Source of the DNA: Takakia lepidozioides
Lineage: Eukaryota > Streptophyta > Takakiopsida > Takakiales > Takakiaceae
Assembly (NCBI GenBank): GCA_030704615.1
Contig: CM060733.1
Coordinates: 56,112,001 to 56,172,000, forward strand
Length of the DNA: 60,000 nt
Reading direction: 5' to 3'
The notes under the pieces are model-generated. The model had not been told where the DNA came from, ran no database searches, and saw nothing but the letters and a program-made list of their open reading frames with translations. The first letter of the stretch is position 1. Every line of letters starts with the position of its first letter. This document shows positions 10,349 through 22,730 of the stretch, in pieces. The position numbers and the translations under genes were made by a program.

Positions 10349-13300
10349 TCACGCGTGTTTAATAAACTTTTCAGACCATAAGGTGGCACTTCCCTGCGTG
10401 TCACCCAATGTGGTATGATTAGGGGTAACAGAGTAGTCCGGGTACGGCAACACAACCTCTGAAATCATGACCGATTTCACATGGATACGGTAATAGTTGT
10501 CTGGCACATTTGCTTTCGGAAATCCAGCAATATATCCCACACCTGCCCTTCTTTTTGGTGCACAAGGATCAAACAATAACACCTTGTCGCCGATCTGAAA
10601 CTGCAACAAAAACCAGATTCCTATATCAGAAATGAACCCTGGAGAACAGAGACTGACAGCTTGGCACTCCTGCAAAATGCATCCTCGTTCTTCCAGCAAA
10701 CACCCCAACCCTACCTATTGCAGTACTTCCAATTCTGAATTGCATTTGCCTGTCTCTATACTCCATGCTGACATGATCAAAGGTGGAACGGTGCCATACC
10801 TAGTTGATAGCAGGTTCTGCATGGTCAACATGGATGTGGTAGGACGATGTCACAAAACTACCTTTGTAGGTTGTCAATCCTGCAGCTACACAGCGATACA
10901 TAGGGGGTGTATTGATCCAGCATCAGACAAGGAAACAAAAGAGGACAAAGGAAGTACTTACACTGTGCGGATTTTGTTGGTCACCCCATGGTTCAGTTAC
11001 ATCCACTGTGGTTGTAGTCTGATTGATAGCACATATTGTGCTTTCCCTGCCCATTGAACGCTTCACTGGTTTCACCATCTGCATATTGAATGACACATGA
11101 TCAAAAAATGAGAATAGCACGAATGACACACATTGTGAAGTAGCATTAACAATACAAATCCACCCACGCGCCCAAGCATTGAATCTTTTGCTCTCACCTT
11201 TCTTTGATTATGCTTTGTTGTTGCATCGGGAGGCAAAGTCGTTGGAACTCTGGCAGCAGGAAGCCCTGGTTCGGATGCCTTTGCAGATTGTTGTGATCCA
11301 CTACCCATGGCTGCAGTATTGAACAAGTAGTTGGGCTGCCCATATCTGTATGGGTGCCCTGACACATACTCAGGGATGTGTGCAGCCTTGGATACACCCT
11401 CTAACCAAGGCAGTAATTCTTTCATAAGCCTCTTGCAGTTTGGCTGATCCCTCAACTTCCATGGATACGGGAAGATGCAATTATTTGCAGGGTTGGGTAA
11501 GCAAGTGAGTGGGGAATCGTCCACCAGCAAAGTATTGGTTGGATTGTAATGGCTGTAGTCCTTCCAAAACTTACATAAGTTCTTGTACATGACAGTTTTA
11601 GAAGGATTGAGAGGGTCCACCATTCCCACAGGTTGGTCACAATAGTCTTGGTGAAGCACCATCTTTGGTTGCTTCCCAGGAAACAATGCTTTCACAACTG
11701 GAAGGACATTACTCAATGACATGGAAGACCATACACCTACATCAAAAATCTGAAGGCATCGGTCCAGAAACTCCTGACACCCAGGTCTGGAGGTGACAGT
11801 GGGCTCTAGGTGTTCCCTTGTTCGTAGTCTGCTCTCACATAACAATCCATTCAAGTCAAGTATAAGGATGTGTTTCTGCCTCTCAGTTGCCGAAGGGCAA
11901 TTACCAACAACTTGTACATGATTATCATGTACAAAAGACACACCTTTCTGTGGGGCACTCTGCAAATTCATGGAGACCTCACAGGCATATTGAGAGGGTA
12001 GTACATATGCCGGAAGTGCTACTGGTGTAGGGGACAACAAAACGGATGAACACTTTGCAGTTGCCTCAACAATATGGGGGGATGGATTGAGTTCACCTTC
12101 AGACCAACCCTCCATGTCATCATCCCCCTCCATTTCTGAAAGCCCAAACAATGAGCCTATTGTGTTTGGCTTTGGTGGCGGTGAAGAAACTGCCTTGAAC
12201 AGGTTGAGTGGTGAGCCCATAACATGAGAAATAGTCTCATTTGTTGTGTGTGGCGCAAAGGTGGTGCATGGTGGACCTGTAGGTTCCGAATCTGGCACAT
12301 TCATGCCAAGTTTAGCTGCGAGCGCAATGTTGAATGCAGCTGCTGCCTCCAGTTGGCCTTGGACTGCTTCCAAAGCTGCCTTGGAGCTGGCTTCCATCTG
12401 CACTTGTTTGTTTTCCATAGCATCGAGGCGAGCTGCTAGTGAACCAATTCCCTGCCCCATCACATAGAACACCTCCAAAGTAACAATTCACTACACTGAC
12501 TGATGAACTAGTAAGAAAACAGAACCAAACGGCAACTAGCAATGGCATGGAAATCACGAATATGTAATTCACACCAGAATTGGTACTGAGTTTATATACC
12601 GTTGTGGCTGCACTGCCTGTACACCCCGAGCCGTAGCCTTTGTCACTCCTGGCGCTACCGGCGATCTCCTGCAAACTTGGTGTACGTCCAGTCTCCTTCT
12701 CCTGTGATTGCAACAAACTTGCAAGTGTTAATGACTAGCATAGCACACTGCCAACAGTAAAGAATTATCTAGGATAGCGTCAATGACTCCCCCTCAATAA
12801 GAGTGCTTAGTTTCTTGCTGGCGCCCAACTCTGAGAAGGCCCCCAAGTAGTAGCAATGTGTACTAATTCAATGGTGATAGGAATAGACTCTGAGCTCCAG
12901 CCAAAAAAACCCAACACATAAAGTTTGTCAATGCAAAACAATGTGGGAACTTCCTATGTTGTAAGAGAAGTATACCAGTCGTGCTACAACACCGCTGATT
13001 CCACTGCGACCTGATCGAGATGTATTCTTCACACATCCCCGCGCCTTGACACCATTTGCCTGAAATTTCTTGAAATCAGTGGAACCCCAACTAACAACTA
13101 GTTGTGCCCATGTCTTGTCTGGCACATGATGGGGTTTGGGCAGCCCCACACTATAGTAATTTTTGAACAGCTTATTTCGTTGGTACTTGAGCTGCCCGCA
13201 AATTGTTTTTGTAATAGCCTTTATGTTAAGACCAGGAGGTCCGTATTCCCAATCTGAAGCCAGGATCTCCATGATCTTTTCAATTAAGTGTAATGGTTGA

Positions 13301-15935
13301 TCCTGAGCATACAATGACCAGTCCAACAAACGTTGACACTGCCCTCGCAGAGCTGTCATCCACTGGTTCCGAGCAGGACCTTCAGGGTTTCCAAGTTCAT
13401 CACAAGAAATGAAAAATTTCCTCCTCCCTACAGCCACATTCTGAGCAGCCTGGTCTCTCAGATCTTTTGCAAGTGCCCTTCTTTCCCTCCTTAAAGCATT
13501 TTTGCGTTCTATAGGAGTCACACCTGATGTCCCCCCAGGACTAAGGCTGGAATCCTGCAAGGTTTCAGCAGTACCATGCATGTTACCACCTTCACTCTGT
13601 TGGGGCTGGACTGCTGTCTCCCACCCCACAGGATGATGCGGAGCAAATGCATCCTCGGTCTGTTTCAGAATGCCTTTCCCTTTCAGGGTATTAGGTGTAC
13701 CTGGAGATGTTGGATAAAGAGGTGGCCGCGGTGCAGTGAAGCTCGAAGGTGCCGGCAGTTGTACTCCACTGTAGTTGGATCCTGAAGGTTGGTGGCCACC
13801 ATACTGGACCTGCCCCTGGTGTGGTCTTGCAGGGCTGGTAGGATAGAGGGAGGAAGTAGGTTGGTTGTACATAGGCCGAGGAGGATACATACTATGGGGA
13901 TGCATTCCATAATGGTGGTAAATGGAATACCCACCTTGACTAGGATCATGCATTGGAGCGCCTGCAGGTGGAGCAAAAGAATTGTAATTCTGGCACTGAG
14001 AATCATTGTTTGGAGGTTGATAGTGAGGATACGGCATGTGCCCATGCAGATTATACCCTGACATGGCAGGATACTGTGGGTACATAAGCGGATACGAGGG
14101 AGGAGCCGATACTGGTGGATACAAGGGAGCTGGAACGTCAGTCTGTGGAGTGGGCGGGGCTGGTTTTTCGTAAGGGGGAACAACCGCGCCACTCATCACA
14201 GCAGTTGGCGCAATAGTTGGTGCACACTTTGCTGGAGTAAGAGACTTATGCTCGTTCGCATCCTTCCCTGCAATTCCCTTCCTTTTTTTGACTGAACTCT
14301 GCACACATTGCTCAACAGAAACATGTGAAACAATACGACCATACTACTAGGGATGGCAAACCACGTGGGTAAGCCAAGCCCAAAGGCCTATGCAAGAAGA
14401 CCCTGTCAGTCAGACCTATGGTACAGTCAGCTGAATCGCATGCCTCATACCAGCGACCCTATGATAAATACCTGAATATTAGGAAGGAAGAACTCACCCT
14501 GCTAGATGAATCTGACGTGGAGGCTGAAGTGTCTAAGGCCATGTCAAAAGCATGAAGAATGTCCGAACAAAACAATGTTAGGCATAAACTTCCCTGAACT
14601 CGTTTCCAGTTTGTGACATGGGTGAGGACTTTGAGGATGATCTGAAGGGCAGACCTACCCTTGGCACTAGACTGAAAATTTAACCTCCGGATGGGGAGTC
14701 TACCTTTGAACAATAAACAGATGCAGAGAGGAAAGGGAGATTGTCGATGCTCACTGGTGTGGGTGGCCTGAAGACAATGTCCATTTTGTGATACAAGTCT
14801 GGGGTATTCTCATCAGAGAGCGACCCTCTTCAGGACCATCAAGAACATAGTCCCTGCACCTCTGTTCACCAACTATCAATATCTCAAGGCTGAGTCTAAA
14901 GCGGTGGGCCCTGTTGGGGTCTCATTGCTTGGTAGCCCACATACAACAAAACTGATGAACGTGTGAAGGGCTTTCTAAAAGGAATCTGGAAAGCCTGAAC
15001 TAATGTTTATAACACGGTAAGTCCTACTAATGGAGTGAGCCCCTCATTCTAATGGCAGACAGTTAATTAACTGTCTAGAAGATCTTCAGCTTTTCACCTT
15101 GAATATCAGGACAAGAGGTGACCAAGTGCAGTGGACTCGTGAGAAATCCCAAACTGGGGAACGCTCCATTGTGGATTATATCATAATGGACAAAAATTTG
15201 TTCCCCCAGTGTGCGAATGTGTTGATCGACAGAACTGATATTGCTACCTCTGACCAATTCTTGGTTTGGAATGAGATCAAAAGGTGTTTTCCCAACACCA
15301 AGAGATATGTGAAACATTCGATTCGGAAGTGGCGCATAGAAAAACTTCATAATGAGGAGGTCAAGGTTGAGTATGTCCAGGCCTTGCAAGAGGCTGCTTC
15401 TTTCATCGTTTCCATCTCTGACTCCGAGCTGGTCTCATTCAAGTCTTCATGTGCGGCATAATCTTGGTCTCGCTGCAATTCTTGATCTCGTGCCTCCTCT
15501 GTGTCTGACTCCGCTACCACCTGCGCTTCCTCCTCTTGCTCTACCTCTTTCTCCCGTTGTGACATTGCAGAGTGCAGGAGTTGAACTCTGTGACTTCGGC
15601 GAGGAGGACCTGTGTGTTTGAGGATTTCCTCAACGAGGCGTTTAGGGCGACTCAATCTCGCTTCGACGCTGCAAAGAAGAAGAAGAAAGACAATGTCAGC
15701 AGCAGCAAAACCCTAACATATCCTCTCTGCAGGTTTGGAGCTTTTAATGCGGTTTCATGGCTAGGGCTAGGTAGGGCATATGAAAAAACGCAAGTTCGGA
15801 CCTCTTTGCAATGTCGTAGATCTTCAGTCGTGCGAAGAATGCCTTGTTCTCCGCTTGACGCTTTGCTCGTTCTACCTCCCTCGCTGTAGGCTTGCGCCCT
15901 GGTGTAACTTCTGGACACTCTATGTCTGTCTCCAT
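10349..15935 (-). CDS. TNPA-like CACTA protein with a fused FCP1/NIF-type HAD domain
   Basis: This is a multi-exon minus-strand gene. The exons I can support are about 15,935-15,800 (acidic/basic leader), 15,680-15,390 (Glu-rich), 14,304-12,970 (Pro/Tyr/Gln-rich region then a Transposase_24-like module with TWAQLVVSWGSTDFKKF), 12,715-12,600, 12,470-11,198, 11,078-10,962 and 10,600-10,349. The 12,470-11,198 exon starts with a predicted coiled coil (LAARLDAMENKQVQMEASSK) and then carries an FCP1-like HAD fold (11,875-11,444): HILILDLNGLLCES (motif I), VGVWSSMS (motif II) and NTLLVDDSP (last acidic motif). The final exon (GDKVLLFDPC, YYRIHVKSVM, TTLGDTQGSATLWSEKFI) resembles the TNP1 C-terminal module. 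TNPA-type proteins bind subterminal repeats and assist excision; the phosphatase-like part is not a usual component. The second acidic residue of DxDx is Asn, so catalysis is doubtful. Exon ends are approximate. Confidence 0.75.
15062..15360 (+). pseudogene. Fragment of an endonuclease/exonuclease/phosphatase (LINE-type) gene
   Basis: The plus-strand frame contains LNIRTRGDQVQW, GERSIVDYIIMDKNL and DIATSDQFLVWNEI. It matches the C-terminal end of EEP-fold endonucleases as found in plant LINEs or LINE-like genes: the usual SDH catalytic signature reads SDQ. Upstream sequence (14,470-15,060) has broken frames that may be earlier parts of the same fragment. It lies within an intron of the TNPA-like gene on the opposite strand, and is probably an insertion or capture. 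Confidence 0.5.
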
Positions 15936-15964
15936 TTCCTGACGAGTCTCACTCAGTCGCCAAG

Positions 15965-18900
15965 ATGATCCCTCCTACTGCCCATCGATTGCAAAGGCGG
16001 ACACAAGCAGAACATGACGATGACAGATTGTGGAAACTAGAGGAAGCGCGAGCAAGAAGACTGGGTCTTCGGAAAATTCTATGTCCATGCAATGCCTGTC
16101 ATGGTGGGAACTGGCAAACCATTGGCCGGGCTAAGCGTCATCTGCTTTTGAACTTGCGAGATCCTAACTTGCGAGAACTCCCGGTGCATATCTGTGGATT
16201 CTCTTCCCTTAACCCTGATGCATACTTTGAAATTATAAGAAACAGTTCAAATTCCTGGTAGCGGGATTGTTGTAAGGTGTAGAGTATTGTACATGCCCGT
16301 TTTCCTATTGCCACGTGCCTGTATTATGGCACGTTCCACATCCACCATTTCCAACCCTAAACTCCCCATCTTATTGTGGATTGACATGTGGACTGATATG
16401 CTTATAAGCAGGAAAACTCTGGAGACGAACATGAGGGGTTTAGAACGGAAACCAGCCCTGCAGGTGGTCCTGATACCTTGGATCGTAATCTTGACATGCT
16501 TAGAATGCTCCGGGAGACATTCGCAACTACAGATAATGGGGTGCAAACTGGTGATGCACATGAGGAACCGGGAGATGGAACACAGGGCCAATGGGACACA
16601 GATGGAGTGCCAGAGCAGACTGATGGTGGACTGAAGAGCGATGGTGATCGTGGTGCAGCGAGTGCCTTACGTTTTGAGCAGGAGGCATCCAGGGCTTTGT
16701 ATGTAGGGAGTTCTTCCTCTCGATTGTCTGCTACCTTACTGCTGTTAAATGCTTGTCAAACCCATGGTGTGTCAAACACCTTTGTCGATGAACTCCTTAC
16801 ATTGTTAGGAAGACAACTGTTGCCAGCAGACAATTGCCTGCCAAAGTCCCACTATGAGGCAAAACAACTCATAATGGAACTCGGGCTTCATTACGAGAGT
16901 ATACATGCATGTCCGAAAGGTTGTGTGTTGTTCAGAAGGGAGCTTCAAAATTTGGAGGTTTGTCCAAAATGTCAGGCATGTCGTTATGTGGTGGGTACGA
17001 AGACACCAGTACCTCGTAAGGTCCTTCGACATTTCCCTATCATTCCAAGGCTGCTTCGAATGTATAAAGCCAAATCCATCTCAGAGTTATTGTCATGGCA
17101 CTTTAAGAATCGAAGTTTGGATGGCTTGGTTAGGCACCCAGCAGACAGCAAGGCTTGGGCCCACATTGACCAAAAATGGCCTGAGTTTGCAGCGGACCCC
17201 AGAAATCTGCGATTGGGTCTCGCATGGGATGGTGTCAATCCTTACAGTGATAAATCAAACAAATGGTCAACTTGGCCTGTCATGTTGGTAAACTATAATC
17301 TTCCACCATGGCTGTGTACTAAGCCATTTTTCACGATGTTGGCTTTATTGATTCCTGGACCACAATCTGTGGGAAATGACAATGCAGATGTTTATCTGCA
17401 GCCCCTTGTGGATGAGCTGAAATTGTTGTGGGAAGTTGGTGTGGAGGCATTGGATGGAAGTAGCCTAGTGGGGCAACAGTCATTTCGCATGAGGGCCATC
17501 TTGATGTGGTCAATCCACGACTTTCCAGCTTATGGGTTGCTAGCAGGATGCGCACACGGGGGATACAAGGCCTGCCCAGCTTGCGGCCCTAATGTTGATT
17601 CCAGGTACTCCAAGGCATGCAAAAAAGTTTTGTATCTTGGTCATAGGAGATACTTGCCTGCTATTCATCCCTATAGGAATAACTCGTCCCACTTTAATGG
17701 ACATGTGGAACATAGAGCAGCTCCTATGGTGGTCACTGCAAGTGAGCAATTTGACCGGGCTACAACCAGAGAGTTGTATCTCGCAATGGGAGGGGCTGAG
17801 GGGGGAAAACTGGACCCTTCAAAGGAACATGGCATGAAACGGGTCACTGTTTTGAACCAATTGCCATACTGGAAAGACTTACTCATCCGATACACACTGG
17901 ATGTGATGCATTGTGAAAAAAATTTGTGTGAGAATGTGCTGAGAACCATTCTTGGGGAGAAGGACACAGCCACATCTAGGAAGGATATGGAACTCAATGT
18001 CATTCGTGAACACTTGTGGTTGAGACCCCATCCCTCTCACCCGAACAAGTTGGTCAAGCCTTTGGCCCCATATGTTCTTACTGAAGATGAGAAGGTGTTG
18101 TTTTTGGAAACATTGGCTGCAGTAAAGGCCCCCACAGGTTATGCTGCCACATTCCAGAAACATGTGGCTGACAATAAACTGTCTACAATGAAAACCCATG
18201 ACTACCATGTAATGATGCAGCAGATTTTACCTCTTTGCATTCGAGGGGTATTGGGAAAGGGTCCACGGATGGCAATTATGAGGCTTTCTCGAGTCTTCCA
18301 AAAAGTGTGTGCAAAGATCATTAATCCAGCTGAGGTACCGGCCTTAAAAGAAGATGTTGCAATCACTATGTGTCTGCTGGAGAAAGAATTCCCTCCGTCA
18401 TTTTTTGATATCATGACTCACTTGCTTGTACACCTTGTGGACGAATTGGAGGTGTGTGGTCCCGTGTCTAGCCGTTGGATGTATCCTATGGAACGGTATA
18501 TGAAGACATTAAAAGGCTATGTAAGGAATATGAGCCGACCTGAAGGGAGCATGGCGGAAGGGTATGCTTTGGATGAGGCCCTAGGGTTTCTAACTGAGTA
18601 TATGGCTGAATTTCATGCTACAAGCCGAAGGGTGTGGGACTCCAATGAAGAAGACTCAATTAGTGGGGAGGTGGTTGAAGGATTGGGAACTGTACGAGTC
18701 CTCACCATTCAAGAACGAGACAGTGCACACGAGTATATTTTGCACAACACAGATTGCATGAAACCATTCCTTGAGTAAGTATGTTGCTTATCATATCCTG
18801 TGTGTTTCATTTCTGCCAATGGTATAAGCTGTAATCCTAATTTGCAATTCTCATTTGGACAGGGCCTATGAAGAGGAGATGGCACTCATAGAAGCATCCC

Positions 18901-19775
18901 GCACTGAGTTCAGAACATCATACCTTTGTGGACAAGACCAAGACCACCACAATGGAGAAATTCCATACCCAACAGATATGCGCTTACTGGCTCCATTCCA
19001 TGAATGGATTGAAGGTGCTGTCCAACGCAAGGTGAGTTCAGGTGAGTCCTATGATTTGGACATATGCCATTTATGTATACCACCAGCAGTACAGTCATTG
19101 GGCTTCAAGTCCATGTATGCTTACGGCAATCACTTTCGAGCAATAAGTGATGGGACTGGCGCCAGAGACAGGGTGACATTTGATTCTGGAGTTGCTCAAG
19201 TATTCCATCAGGAAAGCGAAAACAGAGCAGGTATGTCCAGACGAGTGTTATCCCAATTGGAATATGTGGGTGTTGTAAGAGAAATAATTCAACTGGATTA
19301 CGGAATTCTTCACCCAATTTTGTTCTTGTGTACATGGGTGAGGTCACACATGGTGGGCCGGAATGCCACCATGAAACGAGATGATTATGGCTTTCTCTTG
19401 GTTGACTTCAGTCGCATGTTGCCTGGGATGGAGCAGCCCTGGACATTCCCTAGTCAGGTGGAGCAAGTTTTTTTCTCGGATGAAAAAAGTTCACGAGGGA
19501 ACTGGAAGGTGGTCCTTCACAAGGACCCTCGATCCCGACGAGTGGTTCACGATATTACAAAAGTGGCACTGGGTGAGGGAGACATTTATGTAGGCATGGT
19601 GCCTCCTGAAATTCCTCATAACATCATGACTGAGCTTGCTGTTTGTGTTCCTTTGAGTGAGGCACATGAATTGGCCATTGCCAACTTGAATGCACCTGCA
19701 AGGCAGAGGCGAAATGGTAGAAGGCGGAGGCAAGCTCCACATGGGAGGTACCAAGCCAGTTGTGCTATGGTGTAG
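15965..19775 (+). CDS. CACTA transposase, tnp2/TNPD family
   Basis: The first exon runs from the ATG at 15,965 to about 16,255 and encodes the N-terminal zinc-type segment (CPCNACHGG). The second runs from about 16,412 to 18,774 and includes tnp2 signatures: a C-x2-C / H pattern around KVLRHFPIIPRL, GCAHGGYKACPACGP, LDVMHCEKNLCENVL, and the DUF4218 block (FFDIMTHLLVHLVDELEVCG, YPMERYMKTLKGYV). The third, 18,863-19,775, carries a DUF4216-like block (YYG/LDYGILHPILFLCTWV, GFLLVDFSRM, QVEQVFF). A donor GAGTAAGT at 18,774 and an acceptor GGACAG at 18,862 join in frame. The exon 1/exon 2 junction phase is not settled. No stop interrupts the two large exons, so this copy may still make transposase. 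It catalyses excision and reinsertion at CACTA ends. Confidence 0.9.
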
Positions 19776-20407
19776 AGTTGGTTTCTGCTATTGCATGTAC
19801 TTTTCCAGGGTTTAGACTTGATACAACATGGTACCTTCCATGGGTGGGAGTGACTGAGCTGTTGGGGTGGGCAGAATTCTGACAAACACACTTTCATTTG
19901 TGACAGTGAACCCTAAACAGTCATGAAGCTGTGGCATGAATACTTTTCTGACCCTAATCAATGGTGGCCCAATTGTGGGAAAAAGGTGAATGCATGTTGG
20001 ATTATAGAGAGTAGCAGATGCAATTGAGCATAGGAACTAGTGTGAGAAGTTGAGTTGGGTGTTTCCTTGAACAAATGTAGGCTGTTATTGTCAGTTGCTA
20101 CCAGCAAGGCAAAGATGTATGCATGATTTGTGAGAGGCATGGATAGCTGAAGGAGCAGGGATAGAGTGTGGGTCCAGATTCATCCAAGAGGGCCACATTT
20201 CAAGCACAACATTGCCTATGATTCCTTGTGGAAGGATTGGTACAAGAAACCTGCATGGGTAGATGGTCAACTGGAAGCCGCAGCAGCAGTGGCACAATTG
20301 GTAAAATCAGGCAATGAGGGCACCTTCTTCAACACATTTCAGCCTGTTTTTCCCCCTTATCACAATCGGCCCTAAATTTCCATGTTGAATTATGCAAGTT
20401 AGCTGGT
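19668..20407. repeat. Tandem duplication inside the CACTA element, copy 1
   Basis: The segment starts within the last 110 bp of the transposase coding region and runs into its 3' flank. It is repeated, with about 5% differences and small indels, at 20,642-21,384. Both copies share the terminal coding stretch and stop, a GGGAGTGACTGAGCTGTTGG block and TAAATTTCCATGTTGAATT. The duplication must be younger than the transposase gene itself. Confidence 0.85.
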
Positions 20408-20548
20408 TGACTGAATCTTTGATAGATTGGAGTGACTTTGACATGATACTGCCAATGTGACAACAGGAAAGTATCCAGAAACAGGTACAAGAGATAAGGA
20501 GAAGGTGTGGAATGAATACTTTTCTGATTTGGTCAAGTTTAGGGAGTG

Positions 20549-20617
20549 TTCAACACCATGGCTGAACAAGATGTGGTGTCGTGGAGCGCGATGCTTGCAG
20601 GATGTGCACAGCAGTGA
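20549..20617 (+). pseudogene. Captured PPR gene fragment 1
   Basis: A 23-codon stretch reads FNTMAEQDVVSWSAMLAGC, a standard PLS-class pentatricopeptide repeat piece (D-VVSWSAM-AG-AQ), then stops. It lies in the unique spacer between the two copies of the tandem duplication. Gene fragments of this size are common cargo of plant CACTA elements. Confidence 0.75.
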
Positions 20618-20641
20618 AGTGGGATGGAGCCTTTGAATTGC

Positions 20642-21384
20642 TGAATTGGCCATTGCCAACTTGAATGCACTTGCAAGGCAGAGGCGAAATGGTAGAAGGC
20701 GGAGGCAAGCTCCACATGGGAGGTACCAAGCCAGTTGTGCTATGGTGTAGAGTTGGTTTCTGCTATTGCATGTACTTTTCCAGGGTTTATACTTGATACA
20801 GCATGGTACCTTACATGGGTGGGAGTGACTGAGCTGTTGGGGTGGGCAGAATTCTGACAAACACACTTTCATTTGTGACAGTGAACCCTAAACAGTCATG
20901 AAGCTGTGGCATGAATACTTTTCTGACCCTAATCAATGGTGGCCCAATTGTGGCAAAAAGGTGAATGTCTGTTGGATTACAGAGAGTAGCAGATGCAATT
21001 GAGCATATGAACTAGTGTGAGAAGTTGAGTTGGGTGTTTCCTAGAACAAATGTAGGCTGTTATTGTCAGCTGCTACCAGCAAGGCAAGGATGTGTGCATG
21101 ATTTGTGCAGAGGCATGGATAGCTGAAGGAGCAGGGATAGAGTGTGGGTCCAGATTCATCGGTGAGGGCCACATTTCAAGCACAACATTGCCTATGATTC
21201 ATTGTAGGAGAATAGCTACAAGAAACCTGCATGGGTAGATGGTCAACTGGAAGCTGCAGCAGCAGCGACACAATTGGTAAAATCAGGCAATGAGGGCACC
21301 TTCTTCAACACATTTCACCCTGTTTTTCCCTCTTATTAGAATCGGCCCTAAATTTCCATGTTGAATTCTGCAAGTTAGCTGGTG
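20642..21384. repeat. Tandem duplication inside the CACTA element, copy 2
   Basis: Second copy of 19,668-20,407. It begins with the same last third of a transposase exon, so a shadow coding frame with the same stop is present here too. Confidence 0.85.
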
Positions 21385-21387
21385 GTG

Positions 21388-21760
21388 GACACATGTATAG
21401 CAAATGTGGGAGCACTGAGGATGCGTGTTCAACACTATGGCTGAACGAGATTGTGCGTTTGCAGTGCGTGTGCAAGTCTGGCAGCTTTGGATGTATCACC
21501 AAAGTTGGAATTGTAACAGATGCGATCCAAATGTGGGGAGCATCAAGGGCAAACCTGGCAGCTCTGGAAAAAGGGAAGAGGTCCATGGCTTCATTGTCAA
21601 AGCTGGAATTCTACCTGATGTGATTCTGAACAATGCCCTCGTGGACATGTATGCCAAATGTGGGAGCATCAAGGATGCGAAGGCAGTTTTCCAACACTAT
21701 GGCTCTTGGAGTGATTTTGACATGTACCAGCGAAGGGGAGAAAGTGGGGCCCTCAGTAGA
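21388..21760 (+). pseudogene. Captured PPR gene fragment 2 (two pieces)
   Basis: The first piece has HMYSKCGSTEDACSTLWL. The second reads HGFIVKAGILPDVILNNALV and DMYAKCGSIKDAKAVFQHY. ALVDMYAKCG is a hallmark of plant PLS-type PPR proteins, which act in organellar RNA editing and processing. The pieces are rearranged relative to a normal PPR gene, with frame changes, so they are not functional. They suggest a land-plant host. Confidence 0.85.
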
Positions 21761-21829
21761 CGAGTTGAAAAGCACTAGTTAAAAAGCACTGGCGCTTGAT
21801 AGGGTGGGGCAAAATTCAGGCTGGGGTGA

Positions 21830-21960
21830 TCATTGATATCCCGGACGCAATGTAAAAAAGACGGTTGTGAGTGAAGGACACCCGTAGCAAAAAAACCCTG
21901 CTGTCTCAAAAAAGGAGGCAGTCACAAAGAGCAAGGCACTTTGTCCAAGCTTCTCGAATC
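21830..21960. other. Possible terminus of a nested small CACTA-like element
   Basis: The stretch GTAGCAAAAAAACCCTG followed by a run with GGAGGCAGTCACAA resembles the end of the second CACTA-type relic (GTAGTGAAAAAAACCCTG near 29,640). No partner end or duplication was found, so this is only suggestive. Confidence 0.25.
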
Positions 21961-22499
21961 TAGCAACAATGTGGACAGGGATTGAGTCATTGGGAACAAT
22001 TTATGTAAGGTGGCGAAGAAAACCTTGTCTGAGGATCACTGGATATTTCTCTAGTACGGTTGGACTAGTAGAGATTGAAATCCGTGCTCAGCTCAGCTTC
22101 AGACTGTCTCATTGTGAAGGGTCACGGTTGACTGGACAGAAATGGGATTGACATTGCCGGGCTCCCAAATCTCTGAGACGACATGTGGTAGTTTTATCTA
22201 TAGCTTCTCAAAGCAATTGTTTTACATTGTTCATTATAGTGTGACATTCTCATAACGATATTGTCGTCAGCTGCATGAGCAGTGCATCTTTTTGGATTGT
22301 TGGTACCCATAACCCTAATAACCTTTTTGAACTTTTTAAATTCTCTAAACAAAAGTCTATGTGTTATGTCGTCCAGGGCATGTTGAATAGAGGTGGAAGT
22401 CATTTTATCCATCCATCTTCCACCTGGATGGTCAATGGGCCAAGTCATATCCACCTTGATGGTCAATGTGCCACGCCATATAGTTGCCCCAAATTCCTG

Positions 22500-22730
22500 T
22501 AGGACATCTGACACTCACCTCACACTCCATGACTCATTTGACACTCATGTCAAATGCCCCATATGAATTATCTTGGTCAACATCTGTTGACCGTATGGGT
22601 GTCATTCGAGTGTGAAATTTGTAACATCATGTGGCTTTTCCTACAATGATCCAAATCACACCTTGCCTCGTCTCACATGGGTGTAAGAAGAGCCGTTCAA
22701 AGTGCCAGGTGTGAACTATGGGTGGTGTTG
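22500..22730. repeat. CACTA right subterminal region
   Basis: Several TGACACTCA / CTCACAC / GGTGTGA words in both orientations near 22,510-22,560, 22,590-22,610 and 22,655-22,715, including GGGTGTAAGAAGAGCCGTT, which mirrors the left end. Probable TNPA-binding sites. Confidence 0.65.
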
